Positions 18,127-27,558 of a stretch of DNA of 64,000 nt are shown piece by piece. Made by a program: the position numbers and the translations under genes. The notes beneath the pieces were generated by a model. That model was not told where the DNA came from. It saw only the letters and a program-made list of their open reading frames with translations, and did not search any database. Source of the stretch: Novosphingobium decolorationis (GTDB lineage: Bacteria > Pseudomonadota > Alphaproteobacteria > Sphingomonadales > Sphingomonadaceae). Every line of letters starts with the position of its first letter. Position 1 is the stretch's first letter. The stretch spans positions 1 to 64,000 of the forward strand of contig NZ_CP054857.1 in the NCBI RefSeq assembly GCF_018417475.1, written 5' to 3'.

Positions 18127-19158
18127 CTAGGCGTTCTCGAGATCGAGAACCACGCGTCCCTCGATCTCGCCCTTGTGCATGCGGGCGAAGACGTCGTTGA
18201 TGTTCTCGAGGCTATCGGTAGTGACCGTCGCCTTGACCTTGCCCTGCGCCGCAAAGTCGAGCGATTCCTGCAAGTCGAGGCGTGTGCCGACGATCGAGCC
18301 GCGCACGGTGATGCCGTTGAGGACAGTGTCGAAAATCGAGATGGGAAAATCACCGGGCGGCAAGCCATTGAGCGATATGGTCCCGCCGCGCCGCGCCATG
18401 CCCATCGCCTGCTGGAAGGCTGTCGGGGAGACAGCAGTGACCAGAACGCCCTGCGCGCCGCCAATCTCTTTGGTGATGAAGGCCACCGGATCCACATCCC
18501 GCGCGTTGACGGTCAGCGACGCGCCAAGATCCTGTGCAAGCTTCAGTTTTGCGTCGTCGATATCGACCGCGACCACATTAAACCCCATCGCCTTGGCATA
18601 TTGTACCGCCATATGCCCGAGACCCCCGATACCTGATATCGCCACCCAATCGCCCGGCTTCGTATCGGTGACCTTGAGGCCCTTGTAGACGGTAACCCCG
18701 GCGCACAGGATCGGCGAGATGTCGATGAAGCTAACATTGTCCGGAAGGCGGCCTACGTAATTGGCATCGGCCAGCACATACTCTGCGAAGCTGCCGTTTA
18801 CCGAGTAGCCGGTGTTCTGCTGCTCGTGGCACAGGGTTTCCCAGCCCCCCAGGCAGTGCGTGCAGTGCCCGCAAGCGGAATAGAGCCATGGCACACCGAC
18901 CCGGTCGCCCTCCTTCACATGGGTTACGCCCTGCCCGACAGCTACGACATGCCCTGCCCCCTCGTGTCCCGGGATGAAGGGCGGGTTCGGCTTGACCGGC
19001 CAGTCGCCTTCAGCCGCGTGAAGGTCGGTATGGCACACGCCAGTTGCGGCGATCTTGACGAGGATCTGGCCCGGCCCTGGCCGGGGCACCTGCACCTCCT
19101 CGATCACGAGGGGCTTGCCGAATTCACGTACGACGGCGGCTTTCATGGTGCTCTGCAT
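18127..19158 (-). CDS. zinc-dependent alcohol dehydrogenase (AdhP-like)
   Basis: 343-residue medium-chain dehydrogenase oxidising primary alcohols to aldehydes with NAD+. Catalytic zinc ligands are in TGVCHTDLH and PGHEGAGHV. The structural zinc lobe has four cysteines in [17 protein letters not shown], and the Rossmann motif is [17 protein letters not shown]. The dehydrogenase just upstream could oxidise the resulting aldehyde, so the pair may be an alcohol-to-acid module. No regulator lies between them. Confidence 0.93.
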   Translation of the reverse strand: MQSTMKAAVVREFGKPLVIEEVQVPRPGPGQILVKIAATGVCHTDLHAAEGDWPVKPNPPFIPGHEGAGHVVAVGQGVTHVKEGDRVGVPWLYSACGHCTHCLGGWETLCHEQQNTGYSVNGSFAEYVLADANYVGRLPDNVSFIDISPILCAGVTVYKGLKVTDTKPGDWVAISGIGGLGHMAVQYAKAMGFNVVAVDIDDAKLKLAQDLGASLTVNARDVDPVAFITKEIGGAQGVLVTAVSPTAFQQAMGMARRGGTISLNGLPPGDFPISIFDTVLNGITVRGSIVGTRLDLQESLDFAAQGKVKATVTTDSLENINDVFARMHKGEIEGRVVLDLENA

Positions 19159-19230
19159 TGGGGCCTCGCTTCATAAACAATAAAACGCTGTCGGCTTCGC
19201 CGATATGCGCAGTCCGTAAGTCAGGTATCC

Positions 19231-20619
19231 TCAGAATGGCGCGTCGATATCGACGATGTCGATCAGCTTGTGATTAACGAATTCCTTGATGCCAAGACCG
19301 AGCAGTTCGCGTCCATAGCCCGACCTGCGCACGCCGCCGAACGGCAGATCGGCTTTGACCATGGTCGGATGGTTGACGAAGACCATGCCGGTCGAGATGC
19401 GCCGCGCCACCTTGGCACCGTGGGCCGTATCCGACGTGAAGACCGAGCCGCCAAGGCCAAAGGGGGAATCGTTGGCGATGCGCACGGCATCATCTTCGTT
19501 CTTCGCTCGAAACAGCATCGAGACCGGGCCGAAGAACTCCCAGTGTCGCGCGGGATTATCATCGCCGATATCGGTCAGGATGGTGGGCTGCACGAAAGCG
19601 CCCTGATTGGGAATTTCGGGACCCACAGCAGTGGCCGTGGCGCCATGTTCGACCGCCTTGGCGATCATTTCTCTGAGACCATCCGCAGCCCGTTGGGAAG
19701 AGAGCGGCGCCAGAGTGGTCTCAGGGTCGAATGGGTCACCCATGCGCAACGCGCCCACACCTTTGGTATAGCTTTCGAGGAATTCGTCGTAGACCTCGTC
19801 GGCAATGATCATGCGTTTGGACGAGACGCAGACCTGCCCACCGTTCCAGTGCCTGCCGAACACTGCCCATTTGACGGTCTTTTCGAGGTCGGCGTCCTTT
19901 AGCACGATGAAGGCATCGGCGCCGCCGAGTTCCATGGTGGACTTTTTGAGCGCCCTGCCCGCTGCCGATGCCACGGCAGCGCCGGCAGCTTCCGAACCCG
20001 TCAGTGCGACACCCTGCACGCGCGGATCGTCGAGGATCATCTGTACATGGTCGTGATCGACGTAAAGGTTGATGAAAGCATGCTTAGGAAGACCGGCCTC
20101 CAGCATCAATTCTTCGAACGCCGCAGCGCACTGCGGCACGTTCGCCGCATGCTTGAGCAGGATCGTATTACCCGCAGAAAGCTGCGGCGCGATGATCCGC
20201 GCGATCTGGTAGTAAGGAAAATTCCACGGCTCGATCGCGAGCAGCACGCCAAGCGGATCATGGACGAGAACCGCATCGCCTTCGGCAGGGTCTGCGACGG
20301 GGAGCTTTTCGGGCGCCAGAAGCCGTTCAGCGTTATCCGCGTAATAGTCGAAGATCGCGGCGGACAGTTCGACTTCGGCGTGCGCCTCGGCGATCAGCTT
20401 GCCCATTTCCACCGTCAGGAGCGGCGCGTACTTGTCGGTGTCACGACGCAGGATTTGCGCCGCCGCGCGCATGACCTCAACGCGTTTGGCGAACGAGGTC
20501 ATGCGCCACTGCTGGAAAGCCGCATCGGCATCCCCGATAGCTTGGGTAATTTCCCCGGCAGTCGCCGTCTCAAACGTCTTCAGGGTCTCGCCGGTGTAGG
20601 GATTGGTTGTCTCAAACAT
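19231..20619 (-). CDS. NAD(P)-dependent aldehyde dehydrogenase, succinate-semialdehyde type
   Basis: 462-residue aldehyde dehydrogenase. EPWNFPYYQIARIIAP and LTGSEAAGAAVAS (cofactor binding), ELGGADAFIV (general base glutamate) and GQVCVSSKR (catalytic cysteine) are all present. The short N-terminus (MFETTNPYTGE) and overall pattern fit the Sad/SSADH subgroup of about 455-460 residues. Lies 72 nt upstream of the alcohol dehydrogenase on the same strand and is probably cotranscribed with it. Confidence 0.9.
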   Translation of the reverse strand: MFETTNPYTGETLKTFETATAGEITQAIGDADAAFQQWRMTSFAKRVEVMRAAAQILRRDTDKYAPLLTVEMGKLIAEAHAEVELSAAIFDYYADNAERLLAPEKLPVADPAEGDAVLVHDPLGVLLAIEPWNFPYYQIARIIAPQLSAGNTILLKHAANVPQCAAAFEELMLEAGLPKHAFINLYVDHDHVQMILDDPRVQGVALTGSEAAGAAVASAAGRALKKSTMELGGADAFIVLKDADLEKTVKWAVFGRHWNGGQVCVSSKRMIIADEVYDEFLESYTKGVGALRMGDPFDPETTLAPLSSQRAADGLREMIAKAVEHGATATAVGPEIPNQGAFVQPTILTDIGDDNPARHWEFFGPVSMLFRAKNEDDAVRIANDSPFGLGGSVFTSDTAHGAKVARRISTGMVFVNHPTMVKADLPFGGVRRSGYGRELLGLGIKEFVNHKLIDIVDIDAPF

Positions 20620-20772
20620 GCCAATTTTCTCTTCTGCTCGGTTGGCATCGGGAAATCTCGCCGCTGGTCAGCGGTTCGAGCATCGATGCAAACGCAATGT
20701 TAATGCCCTGCTTGGCTGCCCATGTGAGAGATTGGAACGCGAAGGACAATTATCACGACAAGCACATAACCT

Positions 20773-20787
20773 GTGCGTATGACGCAC
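20773..20787. promoter_or_regulatory. perfect palindrome GTGCGT-ATG-ACGCAC upstream of the aldehyde/alcohol dehydrogenase pair
   Basis: A perfect 6-3-6 inverted repeat about 155 nt before the aldehyde dehydrogenase start. This is where an operator would be expected, although it is also only 24 nt from a mobile-element remnant. The regulator is unknown. Confidence 0.3.
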
Positions 20788-20810
20788 CTATGGCTGATCT
20801 CTTTGACGCG

Positions 20811-20877
20811 TGTCAACACCGGGATAAAAACGGGCCAGGCACCGGTTTAAAATGGGGCCAGTTGGGTTGAATAAAAA
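20811..20877. repeat. remnant of an IS21-type terminus
   Basis: Starts TGTCAACACC and contains two imperfect direct repeats, GGATAAAAACGGGCCAG and GTTTAAAATGGGGCCAG. This is the layout of the multiple terminal repeats of some IS21-family elements. It is cut on the right by the end of IS6 copy D. It differs from the IS21 element at 15555-18051, so it marks another, lost insertion. Confidence 0.5.
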
Positions 20878-21318
20878 GGCTCTGTTGCAAACTCTGGCGC
20901 AGTGGCCAAGATTGGGCTGCTGGATTGGCAGGATCGGTTGCGATGAACGATTTCAAGGGGCGGCACTTCACCGGAGAGGTCATCCTATGGGCGGTGCGCT
21001 GGTATTGTCGATACGGCATCAGCTATCGTGATCTCGCGGAAATGCTGGCTGAGCGTGGGATCGATGTCGATCATACGACTATCTATCGTTGGGTGCAGCG
21101 CTACGCGCCGGAGATGGAGAAACGACTCCGCTGGTTCTGGCGGCGTGGTTTTGATCTGAGCTGGCGCCTCGATGAGACTTACGTCAAGGTGCGGGGCAAA
21201 TGGACCTACCTGTATCGGGCGGTCGACAAGCGGGGCGACACGATTGATTTCTACCTGTCACCGACTCGCAGCGCCAAGTCTGCGAAGCGCTTTCTGGCAA
21301 AAGCCCTTCGCGGTCTAA
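20878..21318 (+). mobile_element. IS6-family element, copy D, 3' half lost
   Basis: Left end GGCTCTGTTGCAAA at 20878 and the transposase reading from 20943 match the intact copies up to GGTCTAA at 21318, where IS5-family sequence begins. The second half of the transposase and the right end are missing, and they do not reappear on the far side of the IS5 element. Confidence 0.9.
20943..21318 (+). pseudogene. IS6-family transposase, copy D, N-terminal half
   Basis: Identical to the intact transposases for about 125 residues (MNDFKGRHFTGE through AKALRGL), then interrupted by the end of the IS5-family element. It retains the DNA-binding region and the first catalytic aspartate only. Confidence 0.9.
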
Positions 21319-21574
21319 GAGTCGGTTTCGAAACTCACGCTGACCGAGCCAAACGGCGTAGCATGAGCATGGCGGCGGCGGCGTAGAGGAAGGCTGCGGC
21401 GGATTTGAGGGTGGCTTCCACGTCCTTGGCCAGACGGCGGTTTCGATTGACCCAAGCGAAGAACCGCTCGACCACCCAGCGCCGAGGGAGGACGACGAAG
21501 CCGGACTGCCCGGCGATCTTGCTGACTATCTCGACGGTGATGCGGGTCGCCTCGGTGACACGGTGATGGTTATA
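21319..21574 (-). pseudogene. IS5-family element, left part with C-terminal half of the transposase
   Basis: Starts with the end GAGTCGGTTTCGAAA (21319), which pairs with the inverted end GAGGCCGTTTCGAAA at 28819-28833. On the minus strand it encodes the transposase C-terminus, including [18 protein letters not shown] with the catalytic glutamate, and stops at TGA 21335. The reading breaks at 21574 exactly where the mercury transposon was inserted. Joining it to 28185 across the TTATA duplication restores [12 protein letters not shown] in frame. Confidence 0.85.
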
Positions 21575-21622
21575 GGCGTCACCTCAAGGTTTGTTCGCCA
21601 GACAACGATTTCTCGGACATAA
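21575..21622 (+). repeat. left terminal inverted repeat of the mer transposon
   Basis: 48 bp beginning GGCGTCACCTCAAGG, immediately after the TTATA target duplicate. The tnpA stop codon lies 13 bp inside it. Confidence 0.9.
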
Positions 21623-21634
21623 GCGGAACATGGG

Positions 21635-24604
21635 CTACGCTACACGCTTCAACCGCGCCATTGGCTCGTTGAGTGGGTGGAATTCACCTGCTGGAAGTCG
21701 CCTGGCCTGCTCCCAGAGGTAATCGCCGGTCAGACTGATGTGCGCCCAGCCCATCGGAGAAAGGTGCGCAAGCAGTGCCGCATCGAACGCCGTGCCGACA
21801 GCGTTGAGGTGCTGGGCGGCCCGGTCGAGATAGACCGTGTTCCAGTAGGAAATCGCCGCAATCAGCAGGTTCAGCCCAGATGCGCGAAATTCCTGATTTT
21901 CCAGCGAGCGATCGGTGAACCGACCCTGCCGGTTGGTATAGATGGCGGCGGCAAGCGTGTGCCTCGCCTCGCCTTTGTTGAGACCGGCCTGACAGGCACG
22001 TCGCAGTTCCGGTTGTTCAAGCCAATCGAGCGTGAACAAAGTGCGCTCGATACGGCCCAGTTCAGCCAATGCAAAATCCAGCCTGTTCTGGCGTTTGTAG
22101 GCGGCAAGTTTTCGCAAGATTACTGACGGCGCCACCGTGCCATCCTTGATTGAGGCGACAATCCTGACGATGTCATCCCAATCGGCCTCGATCGCTGCCG
22201 TTTTGATGGTGCGGCCCATCAGATTTTCGATGCCCTTGTATGTCGATGGCGCAGCGATCGAACCCAGCTTGCGGTCGCCAATATCGCGCAGCCGGGGCGC
22301 GAAGCGGAACCCGAGTAGGTGGCAGAGTGCGAAAACATGATCGGTGGCGCCGCCGGTATCGGTATAGTGCTCATGCAACGGAAGGTTGCCGGCGCCCAGG
22401 ACAAGCCCGTCGAGCACGTAAGGCGCTTCACCTGCCGTCGCGGACATGATCCGTGATCCGAATGATGCGAAGTGATCGGAAAGGTGAGAATAGATTTTCA
22501 CGCCAGGTTCGGCGCCATATTTGGCATTGACGTCCGCCGCCCCTGAACGGCTCCGCCCCGACCGGAAGAACTGGCCATCGGACGACGAACTGGTGCCAGC
22601 GCCCCAATGCCGCGCGAAGGGTAATTCGTGATGGGCTGAGATGATCATGGCCAGCGCGGCCTGATAGTTCTCGGGTGAAAGATACCAGTTGTGGGTCCAT
22701 GCGAGTTGGGCATAGCTGACGCCTTCGCTGGCATTGGCCATCCGCTCCAGCCCGAGGTTGGTGCCATCAGCCAGAATTGCGGCGAGTACCGTGCTGGGGT
22801 TGTCGTGCTCCTTGCCTGAGCGCAGGTCACGGAATGCGTTCAAAAAACCAGTGCGTTCGGCGACTTCAAGCAGCAGCTCGGTGATGCGCACGCGGGGAAG
22901 CAGGGTATCGAGCTTGCGATCGAGGGCTTCAGCTTCCGGTGGGGTGACAGGCGGCATTTGCTGAAGCTTGAGCCGGTCTCGTTCGAGCGACACTCCCTCA
23001 AGCTTGTTTGTTTTCAACTGCTTGGCAAATCGGCGCAGCCGCCAGTCAAGATTTCGTGCCCGGTCAGCGAGGTAGGATGCAGCATTTGAATCGAACGGAA
23101 GCACATCCGCCACTTTGGCGGCGTCGCGCCGACCCAGCAAATAGGCATCGAAGCGCTGATAGTTGCGGGTTCCCTCGATCCATACATCACCGGCGCGCAA
23201 ACGATCACGCAAGGTTGCCATGATCGCAATTTCATAACGTCGGCGGTCGATACGGCCGCTTTCGGTGATGAGACGCTTCCACTGCCGATTGGGGAATGGC
23301 AGTGGAACGCCATCGGGAAGGTCGCGCGACTTTCGTGTGTTCGCATCGCGAATGACATCGATGGCTTTGATCAGTGCCGTCCCTGTTCCAGACGCCTTGA
23401 AGGTGAAGGCGTCCAGAAATGCCGGGCTGAAACGCCGTAGCGTGGCGTAACGCTCGGTTGCCGTTACCAGTGCGTCCTCGCCGGCAAGATCAGCAAGGGC
23501 ATCTACTTGGGCCTTTGCCGCAACAAGCCGGTGCCAGCCCACCGCTTCGTCAATCAATTCGAGCGGATCGCCGCCATTCTGGACAGCCTCATCAAGTGCT
23601 GTAATCGTGGCGCCAAACAGCCGCATGAGTTGCCCCACCGACTGAATACTATCTTGGTAGCGACGCTCGCGCCCACGCCGCGCGCGCGTGAACATGCCGC
23701 CGATAAGTCGGTCAAACATTTGGATCGCGGCATCGGCAAGTCTGGCCTCAAGGTCGATCACTGCGGCCGTCAACGTCGCCCGCCTGCGATTGACGCTGTA
23801 ATCCGAAAGCAGGAATGCCGGTGCCACGCCGCCCTCGCGGACAAATTGGGCAAAGCGGAATTCCGGAATGGCGCCCCCAACTACCGGGTGGATACCTATG
23901 CCGCGAACATAGCGCAGGCGCTCAAGCAAGCCATTGATATTGGCCGCAGTCGGGGCTTCTTCGAAATTACGCAACCACGCCAGCGGTGTCATGCCGAAAT
24001 CCGGGTTGTTGATTACGAGTTCGTCTAGCCGTGTCAGTTCAGCAGAGCTGAGGCCTTCGACGATTGCGGCTGCGGCAGCTTTGCGTGCGCGTGCCCGGCC
24101 AGCAAGACCGGCGCGTTCCAGTGTGTCGCCTGACGGAAGAATGAACCGCTCACCCTTCAGGCCAACCATGAGGGCGCGAACAATCGGTTCACCTCTGTCT
24201 GTATACTCGGCGGCTTGCGCGGCAAGATTCAGGGCAAGTGCCAGGTCGCCGCGTCGAAACGGGCGTATGCCAAGATAACGCGCCACGAGATCGGCATGAT
24301 CGGTACGGGTTTGCGCGCGCTGACCATATGCAGAGAAGGAGGAAGGATCGACGAATAACTGTGCCGCGAGGTACTGAAGAATGACGTCGGGAAGCCCGAT
24401 CTCGGGTTGCAGACCAAAGCCGGGATGTCGCATCAAAGCGATTTGTGCAGCCAGACCGAGGCGATTTGCTGGACCATAGCGGCGCCCAACCAATTCAACA
24501 TCTTCCGCAGAAAGGGTATAATGCCCAATGATCGCGGTTTCTTGGACAGGAGGATCGAACAGGCGCCGGCGCTCGTCTCCGGTCAGAAGTCGGCGTCGTG
24601 CCAT
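21635..24604 (-). CDS. tnpA: Tn3-family transposase TnpA (mer transposon)
   Basis: 989-residue DDE transposase that pairs the 48-bp ends and makes cointegrates. Catalytic positions: D in SSSSDGQFF, D in YSHLSDHFASF, and E in LNKGEARHTL. The C-terminal HISLTGDYLW segment is typical of the family. I chose ATG 24604 (MARRRLLTGDERRRLF) with GGGAGA upstream; a longer ORF to 24736 would run into merA. It appears intact, so the element could still transpose but needs a resolvase supplied in trans. Confidence 0.95.
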   Translation of the reverse strand: MARRRLLTGDERRRLFDPPVQETAIIGHYTLSAEDVELVGRRYGPANRLGLAAQIALMRHPGFGLQPEIGLPDVILQYLAAQLFVDPSSFSAYGQRAQTRTDHADLVARYLGIRPFRRGDLALALNLAAQAAEYTDRGEPIVRALMVGLKGERFILPSGDTLERAGLAGRARARKAAAAAIVEGLSSAELTRLDELVINNPDFGMTPLAWLRNFEEAPTAANINGLLERLRYVRGIGIHPVVGGAIPEFRFAQFVREGGVAPAFLLSDYSVNRRRATLTAAVIDLEARLADAAIQMFDRLIGGMFTRARRGRERRYQDSIQSVGQLMRLFGATITALDEAVQNGGDPLELIDEAVGWHRLVAAKAQVDALADLAGEDALVTATERYATLRRFSPAFLDAFTFKASGTGTALIKAIDVIRDANTRKSRDLPDGVPLPFPNRQWKRLITESGRIDRRRYEIAIMATLRDRLRAGDVWIEGTRNYQRFDAYLLGRRDAAKVADVLPFDSNAASYLADRARNLDWRLRRFAKQLKTNKLEGVSLERDRLKLQQMPPVTPPEAEALDRKLDTLLPRVRITELLLEVAERTGFLNAFRDLRSGKEHDNPSTVLAAILADGTNLGLERMANASEGVSYAQLAWTHNWYLSPENYQAALAMIISAHHELPFARHWGAGTSSSSDGQFFRSGRSRSGAADVNAKYGAEPGVKIYSHLSDHFASFGSRIMSATAGEAPYVLDGLVLGAGNLPLHEHYTDTGGATDHVFALCHLLGFRFAPRLRDIGDRKLGSIAAPSTYKGIENLMGRTIKTAAIEADWDDIVRIVASIKDGTVAPSVILRKLAAYKRQNRLDFALAELGRIERTLFTLDWLEQPELRRACQAGLNKGEARHTLAAAIYTNRQGRFTDRSLENQEFRASGLNLLIAAISYWNTVYLDRAAQHLNAVGTAFDAALLAHLSPMGWAHISLTGDYLWEQARRLPAGEFHPLNEPMARLKRVA

Positions 24605-24695
24605 TTTGCTCTCCCGCTGAGGCGAATAACAAAATTGACACCAAAGCGGCTTGCACTGGAGGGAGGCCATTCGTTGCCGGTTGATCCCCGAGCAA

Positions 24696-26114
24696 TCACC
24701 CGGCGCAGCAAGACAGTTTGGCGACATCCTTATCAAACGTTTGGGCCGCCAGTTTGAGGCCTTCCACAGTGGTCAGGTAAGGAAATATCGTTGCACCCAA
24801 TTCCAGGGTGGTCATGCCGTGTTTGATCGCCAGCACCAGTGTCTGGATCGAATCCGCGCCTTCGGGTGCCATGATCTGGCCGCCCAGCAAACGGTCGTTC
24901 GCCTTGTCGGCAATCAGTTTGATGAGACCCCGCGTATCGCGTGCTGCCAGTGCCCTTGGCACAGCATCGAGCGGGAGCAGCGAAACCTTGATGTCCAGGC
25001 CTTGCGCCCGTGCTGTCGTTTCAGTGAGGCCGGCGCTGGCGACTTGCGGGTCGGTGAAGACGACGGATGGCATGGAGGAATTGTCGTAGCGGTATTGGTT
25101 GCCCGTCACCGCGTTGCGCGCGGCCAGTTTTGCGCCATAGGCGGCCATGTAGACGAACTGGTCCCGTCCCGTTACATCGCCCGCCGCGTAAATGCCTGGA
25201 ACCGACGTTTCGAGGTGGTCATCGACGACGATTCCACCATTACGGGCAAGCACTATGCCGCGCTCCTCCAGCCCAAGCCCGTCGCTATTGGGTCGGCGTC
25301 CGGTGGCGATGAGCACCTGTTCCGCCGCGACGGTGTCACAATGCCCCTCGCAGGTCAATTCGACCCCGCTCTGTGTTTGGGCGATACGCTGATAGCCGAC
25401 ACCTGCGCAAACCCGCACGCCCTCGGCTTCCAAATAGTTTTTCAGCGCGGCACTCACTTCCGGGTCCATTTCGGGGAGCAGGCGGCTTCGGCAGCAGATG
25501 GTGACATCAACGCCCAGACGCGAAAACATCTGTCCCAGTTCTACCCCGATCACCCCGCCACCGATCACCAGCAGCGATTTGGGCAAGCGATCCAGCGCCA
25601 GCGCCGATGTGCTGGTTAGGTAGGGCACGCTGTCCATCCCCGGAATCGGCGGCACGGCGGCGTGCGCACCCATCGCCAATATGACCTTGCCGACCTTCAT
25701 GGGCGCATCGCCGACAATCAGCGCACCATCGGCAAAGCGTGCCTTGCCCTCGATATAGCTCACACCGTCATAGGCGGGCAGCAGATCGACATATTTTTTT
25801 TGGCGCAGCGTCGTGACAAGATCGTCCTTCGACGCCGCCAATACGGACCAGTCATCCATCTGGACAGCGCCCCCAAGGCCGGGAAAGCGCGCGGCGGCAA
25901 GCCCACCATGCACCGCTTCGGCGGCGCGGATCAGCGTCTTGGAAGGAACGCAGCCAACATTGACACAGGTGCCGCCAATCGTGCCGTGACCGACGAGCGC
26001 CACTTTCGCGCCCAGATCGGCAGCGGCGATCGCAGCGGAGAACCCGGCAGAACCCGCGCCGATGACGGCCACGTCAAATCCTTCCTGCCCGGGGCGGTTG
26101 CAACAGTCGTTCAT
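24696..26114 (-). CDS. merA: mercuric reductase
   Basis: Cytosolic FAD flavoenzyme reducing Hg(II) to volatile Hg(0) with NADPH. FAD motif GAGSAGFSAAIAAADLG, redox disulfide GTCVNVGCVPSK (C50, C55), NADPH motif VIGGGVIGVELGQMFSRLG, and the C-terminal vicinal pair LSCCAG (C469, C470) that hands Hg(II) to the active site. It lacks the separate N-terminal metal-binding domain of Tn21-type MerA, giving 472 residues, and has an extra CC at residues 4-5. Follows merT and merP in one operon. Confidence 0.95.
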   Translation of the reverse strand: MNDCCNRPGQEGFDVAVIGAGSAGFSAAIAAADLGAKVALVGHGTIGGTCVNVGCVPSKTLIRAAEAVHGGLAAARFPGLGGAVQMDDWSVLAASKDDLVTTLRQKKYVDLLPAYDGVSYIEGKARFADGALIVGDAPMKVGKVILAMGAHAAVPPIPGMDSVPYLTSTSALALDRLPKSLLVIGGGVIGVELGQMFSRLGVDVTICCRSRLLPEMDPEVSAALKNYLEAEGVRVCAGVGYQRIAQTQSGVELTCEGHCDTVAAEQVLIATGRRPNSDGLGLEERGIVLARNGGIVVDDHLETSVPGIYAAGDVTGRDQFVYMAAYGAKLAARNAVTGNQYRYDNSSMPSVVFTDPQVASAGLTETTARAQGLDIKVSLLPLDAVPRALAARDTRGLIKLIADKANDRLLGGQIMAPEGADSIQTLVLAIKHGMTTLELGATIFPYLTTVEGLKLAAQTFDKDVAKLSCCAG

Positions 26115-26151
26115 TGCTTATCGCTTTCTTGAGGCGCTGGCGGCGCCCCGC

Positions 26152-26481
26152 TCAGTTTTGAATAGCGCGCGCCGGATAACCCGCGTTGGTTGATGCAGCG
26201 GCAATCGCAGCAGCATTGGTGCGGCGCGGGTTATAGGTTGCGCGCGCGGTCTTGGCTGCGAAATCGACCGTGACCGCCGTTACCCCGGCGACGCCTTCCA
26301 TCGCCTTCTTCACGGTGATCGGGCAGGTGGCGCAGGTCATGTTCTCTATGGCAAAGGTGGTTTGCTTCTGAGCGGTTGCGGTAGCCGCGGGGCGATCTTG
26401 CGCCGTGCCACTAACTGCATAGGCGACCCCGCCGCCAGCCATAGCCAGCACGGCCATAGCGATACATACTGTATTTTTCAT
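26152..26481 (-). CDS. merP: periplasmic mercury-binding protein MerP
   Basis: 109 residues. A signal peptide (MKNTVCIAMAVLAMAGGGVAYA) is followed by a ferredoxin-like heavy-metal domain with NMTCATCPITVKKA, the Hg(II)-binding CxxC motif. It scavenges Hg(II) in the periplasm and passes it to MerT. Good ribosome site GAAAGGAAA. Lies 12 nt after merT and 37 nt before merA. Confidence 0.94.
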   Translation of the reverse strand: MKNTVCIAMAVLAMAGGGVAYAVSGTAQDRPAATATAQKQTTFAIENMTCATCPITVKKAMEGVAGVTAVTVDFAAKTARATYNPRRTNAAAIAAASTNAGYPARAIQN

Positions 26482-26493
26482 GGGTATTTCCTT

Positions 26494-26889
26494 TCAATAG
26501 AACCAGGGTGCCCACCAGTCGATGGTGAGCGCCAGGATGGCGACGGCAAGGCCCAGCCACAGCACCGCCTTGGTGGTCCAAGCCGATTGTGGACGAGCGC
26601 AGTAGGAACCGTCTTCACAGGGCGGTTTCGGCTTGAAATAGACATGCCAGAAGCCGTAGCCGAGCAGCGCGAGCGTTACGCCTGCGACATAGGGCTTGTA
26701 AGGTTCGAGCGCCGTCAGGTTGGCGATCCACGCGCCGGAAATTCCGAGCATAACCAACAGTAGCGGGACGACGCAGCAAGCCGAGGCGAGCCCCGCGCCG
26801 ATCAATGCGCCCGCCGCAACCCAGTTTGCCTGCTTCGGCTCGTGGTTTTCGGTGAGGGCTGGCTGTCCCGCTTCCGGCGTTGAGACCAT
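26494..26889 (-). CDS. merT: mercuric ion transporter MerT
   Basis: 131-residue inner-membrane protein with three hydrophobic helices. The vicinal cysteines in helix 1 (GLASACCVVPLLLVMLG) and the pair in the cytoplasmic loop (PCEDGSYCARP) are the MerT relay. It imports Hg(II) from MerP to cytosolic MerA. I chose ATG 26889 (MVSTPEAGQ); extension to 27033 would cross the promoter and merR. Confidence 0.93.
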   Translation of the reverse strand: MVSTPEAGQPALTENHEPKQANWVAAGALIGAGLASACCVVPLLLVMLGISGAWIANLTALEPYKPYVAGVTLALLGYGFWHVYFKPKPPCEDGSYCARPQSAWTTKAVLWLGLAVAILALTIDWWAPWFY

Positions 26890-26923
26890 GGCTTGAATCC
26901 CTTGTTCCAACTGAGTGATTCGC

Positions 26924-26954
26924 AGTGTAGGCTCTGTAGCCACTACAGACTCAA
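26924..26954 (-). promoter_or_regulatory. MerR-type promoter of merTPA with 19-bp spacer
   Basis: Minus-strand -35 TTGAGT (26949-26954) and -10 TACACT (26924-26929) are 19 bp apart, the over-long spacing that MerR activators compensate. Between them lies the perfect dyad CTGTAG-N3-CTACAG abutting the -35. merR begins 11 nt away on the other strand, so it controls both directions. Confidence 0.85.
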
Positions 26955-26965
26955 GAGGTATTTTC

Positions 26966-27388
26966 ATGGAGCAACAGGTCGGCATCTTGCGTGCCCAGCT
27001 TGCCCGGAAAACAGGCTGCAATCTCGAAACCATCCGCTATTACGAGAAGGTGGGATTGCTGCCGGGGCCGCCTCGCAGTTCCAACGGCTACCGCGTCTAT
27101 TCGCCGGAACTGGTGCAAAGGTTGCAGTTCATCCTGCGCGCGCGCGACCTTGGCTATGCAATGGATGAGATACGGTCATTGTTGTCGCTCACCGATACCG
27201 GTGCACAAACCTGCGCGGAGGTTATGGCGAGAACCGAACTCCACCTTGAAGATGTCCGCCGCCGCATTGCAGATTTGCAGAAGATAGAGGTGACGCTGGC
27301 GACCACGTTAGCCAGATGCACTGGAGATGACGTTGCCGAATGTCCCATCCTGGAAGCACTCCAGTTTTTACCCCATCAAGGCAATTGA
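26966..27388 (+). CDS. merR: mercury-responsive regulator MerR
   Basis: 140 residues. Winged helix LARKTGCNLETIRYYEKVGLL with the wing SSNGYRVYSPE, then a long dimerisation helix. Cysteines: one in AQTCAEVM near 80, and ARC plus AEC separated by seven residues near the C-terminus (Tn501 MerR has C82, C117, C126). This three-cysteine set and the divergent merTPA argue for Hg(II) sensing. ATG 26966 with AAGAGG upstream; earlier ORF starts lie in the operator. Confidence 0.9.
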   Translation: MEQQVGILRAQLARKTGCNLETIRYYEKVGLLPGPPRSSNGYRVYSPELVQRLQFILRARDLGYAMDEIRSLLSLTDTGAQTCAEVMARTELHLEDVRRRIADLQKIEVTLATTLARCTGDDVAECPILEALQFLPHQGN

Positions 27389-27558
27389 CGCCATCTTTGA
27401 GGGATTTGATTTTGTGATGTCAGCTTGGAGTATAGCCTAACCGGACGTCAGGGCGCTACCGCGGTTTCTGTCAGATTAGGGTACTAAACGGAATTTGTTG
27501 ACGAATGTCGTTGCGTATCATAGATTTCAACCTGACATTTTGATGGAGAGAGTGCGCA
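27389..27558. other. predicted resolution site (res) between merR and tnpR
   Basis: Two subsites with resolvase-like outer halves: 27469-27502 (TGTCAG ... GTTGAC) and 27506-27537 (TGTCGT ... CTGACA). The second contains a central TAT and is nearest tnpR. A third could lie around 27410-27450. Position directly before tnpR is the standard arrangement. Confidence 0.55.
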
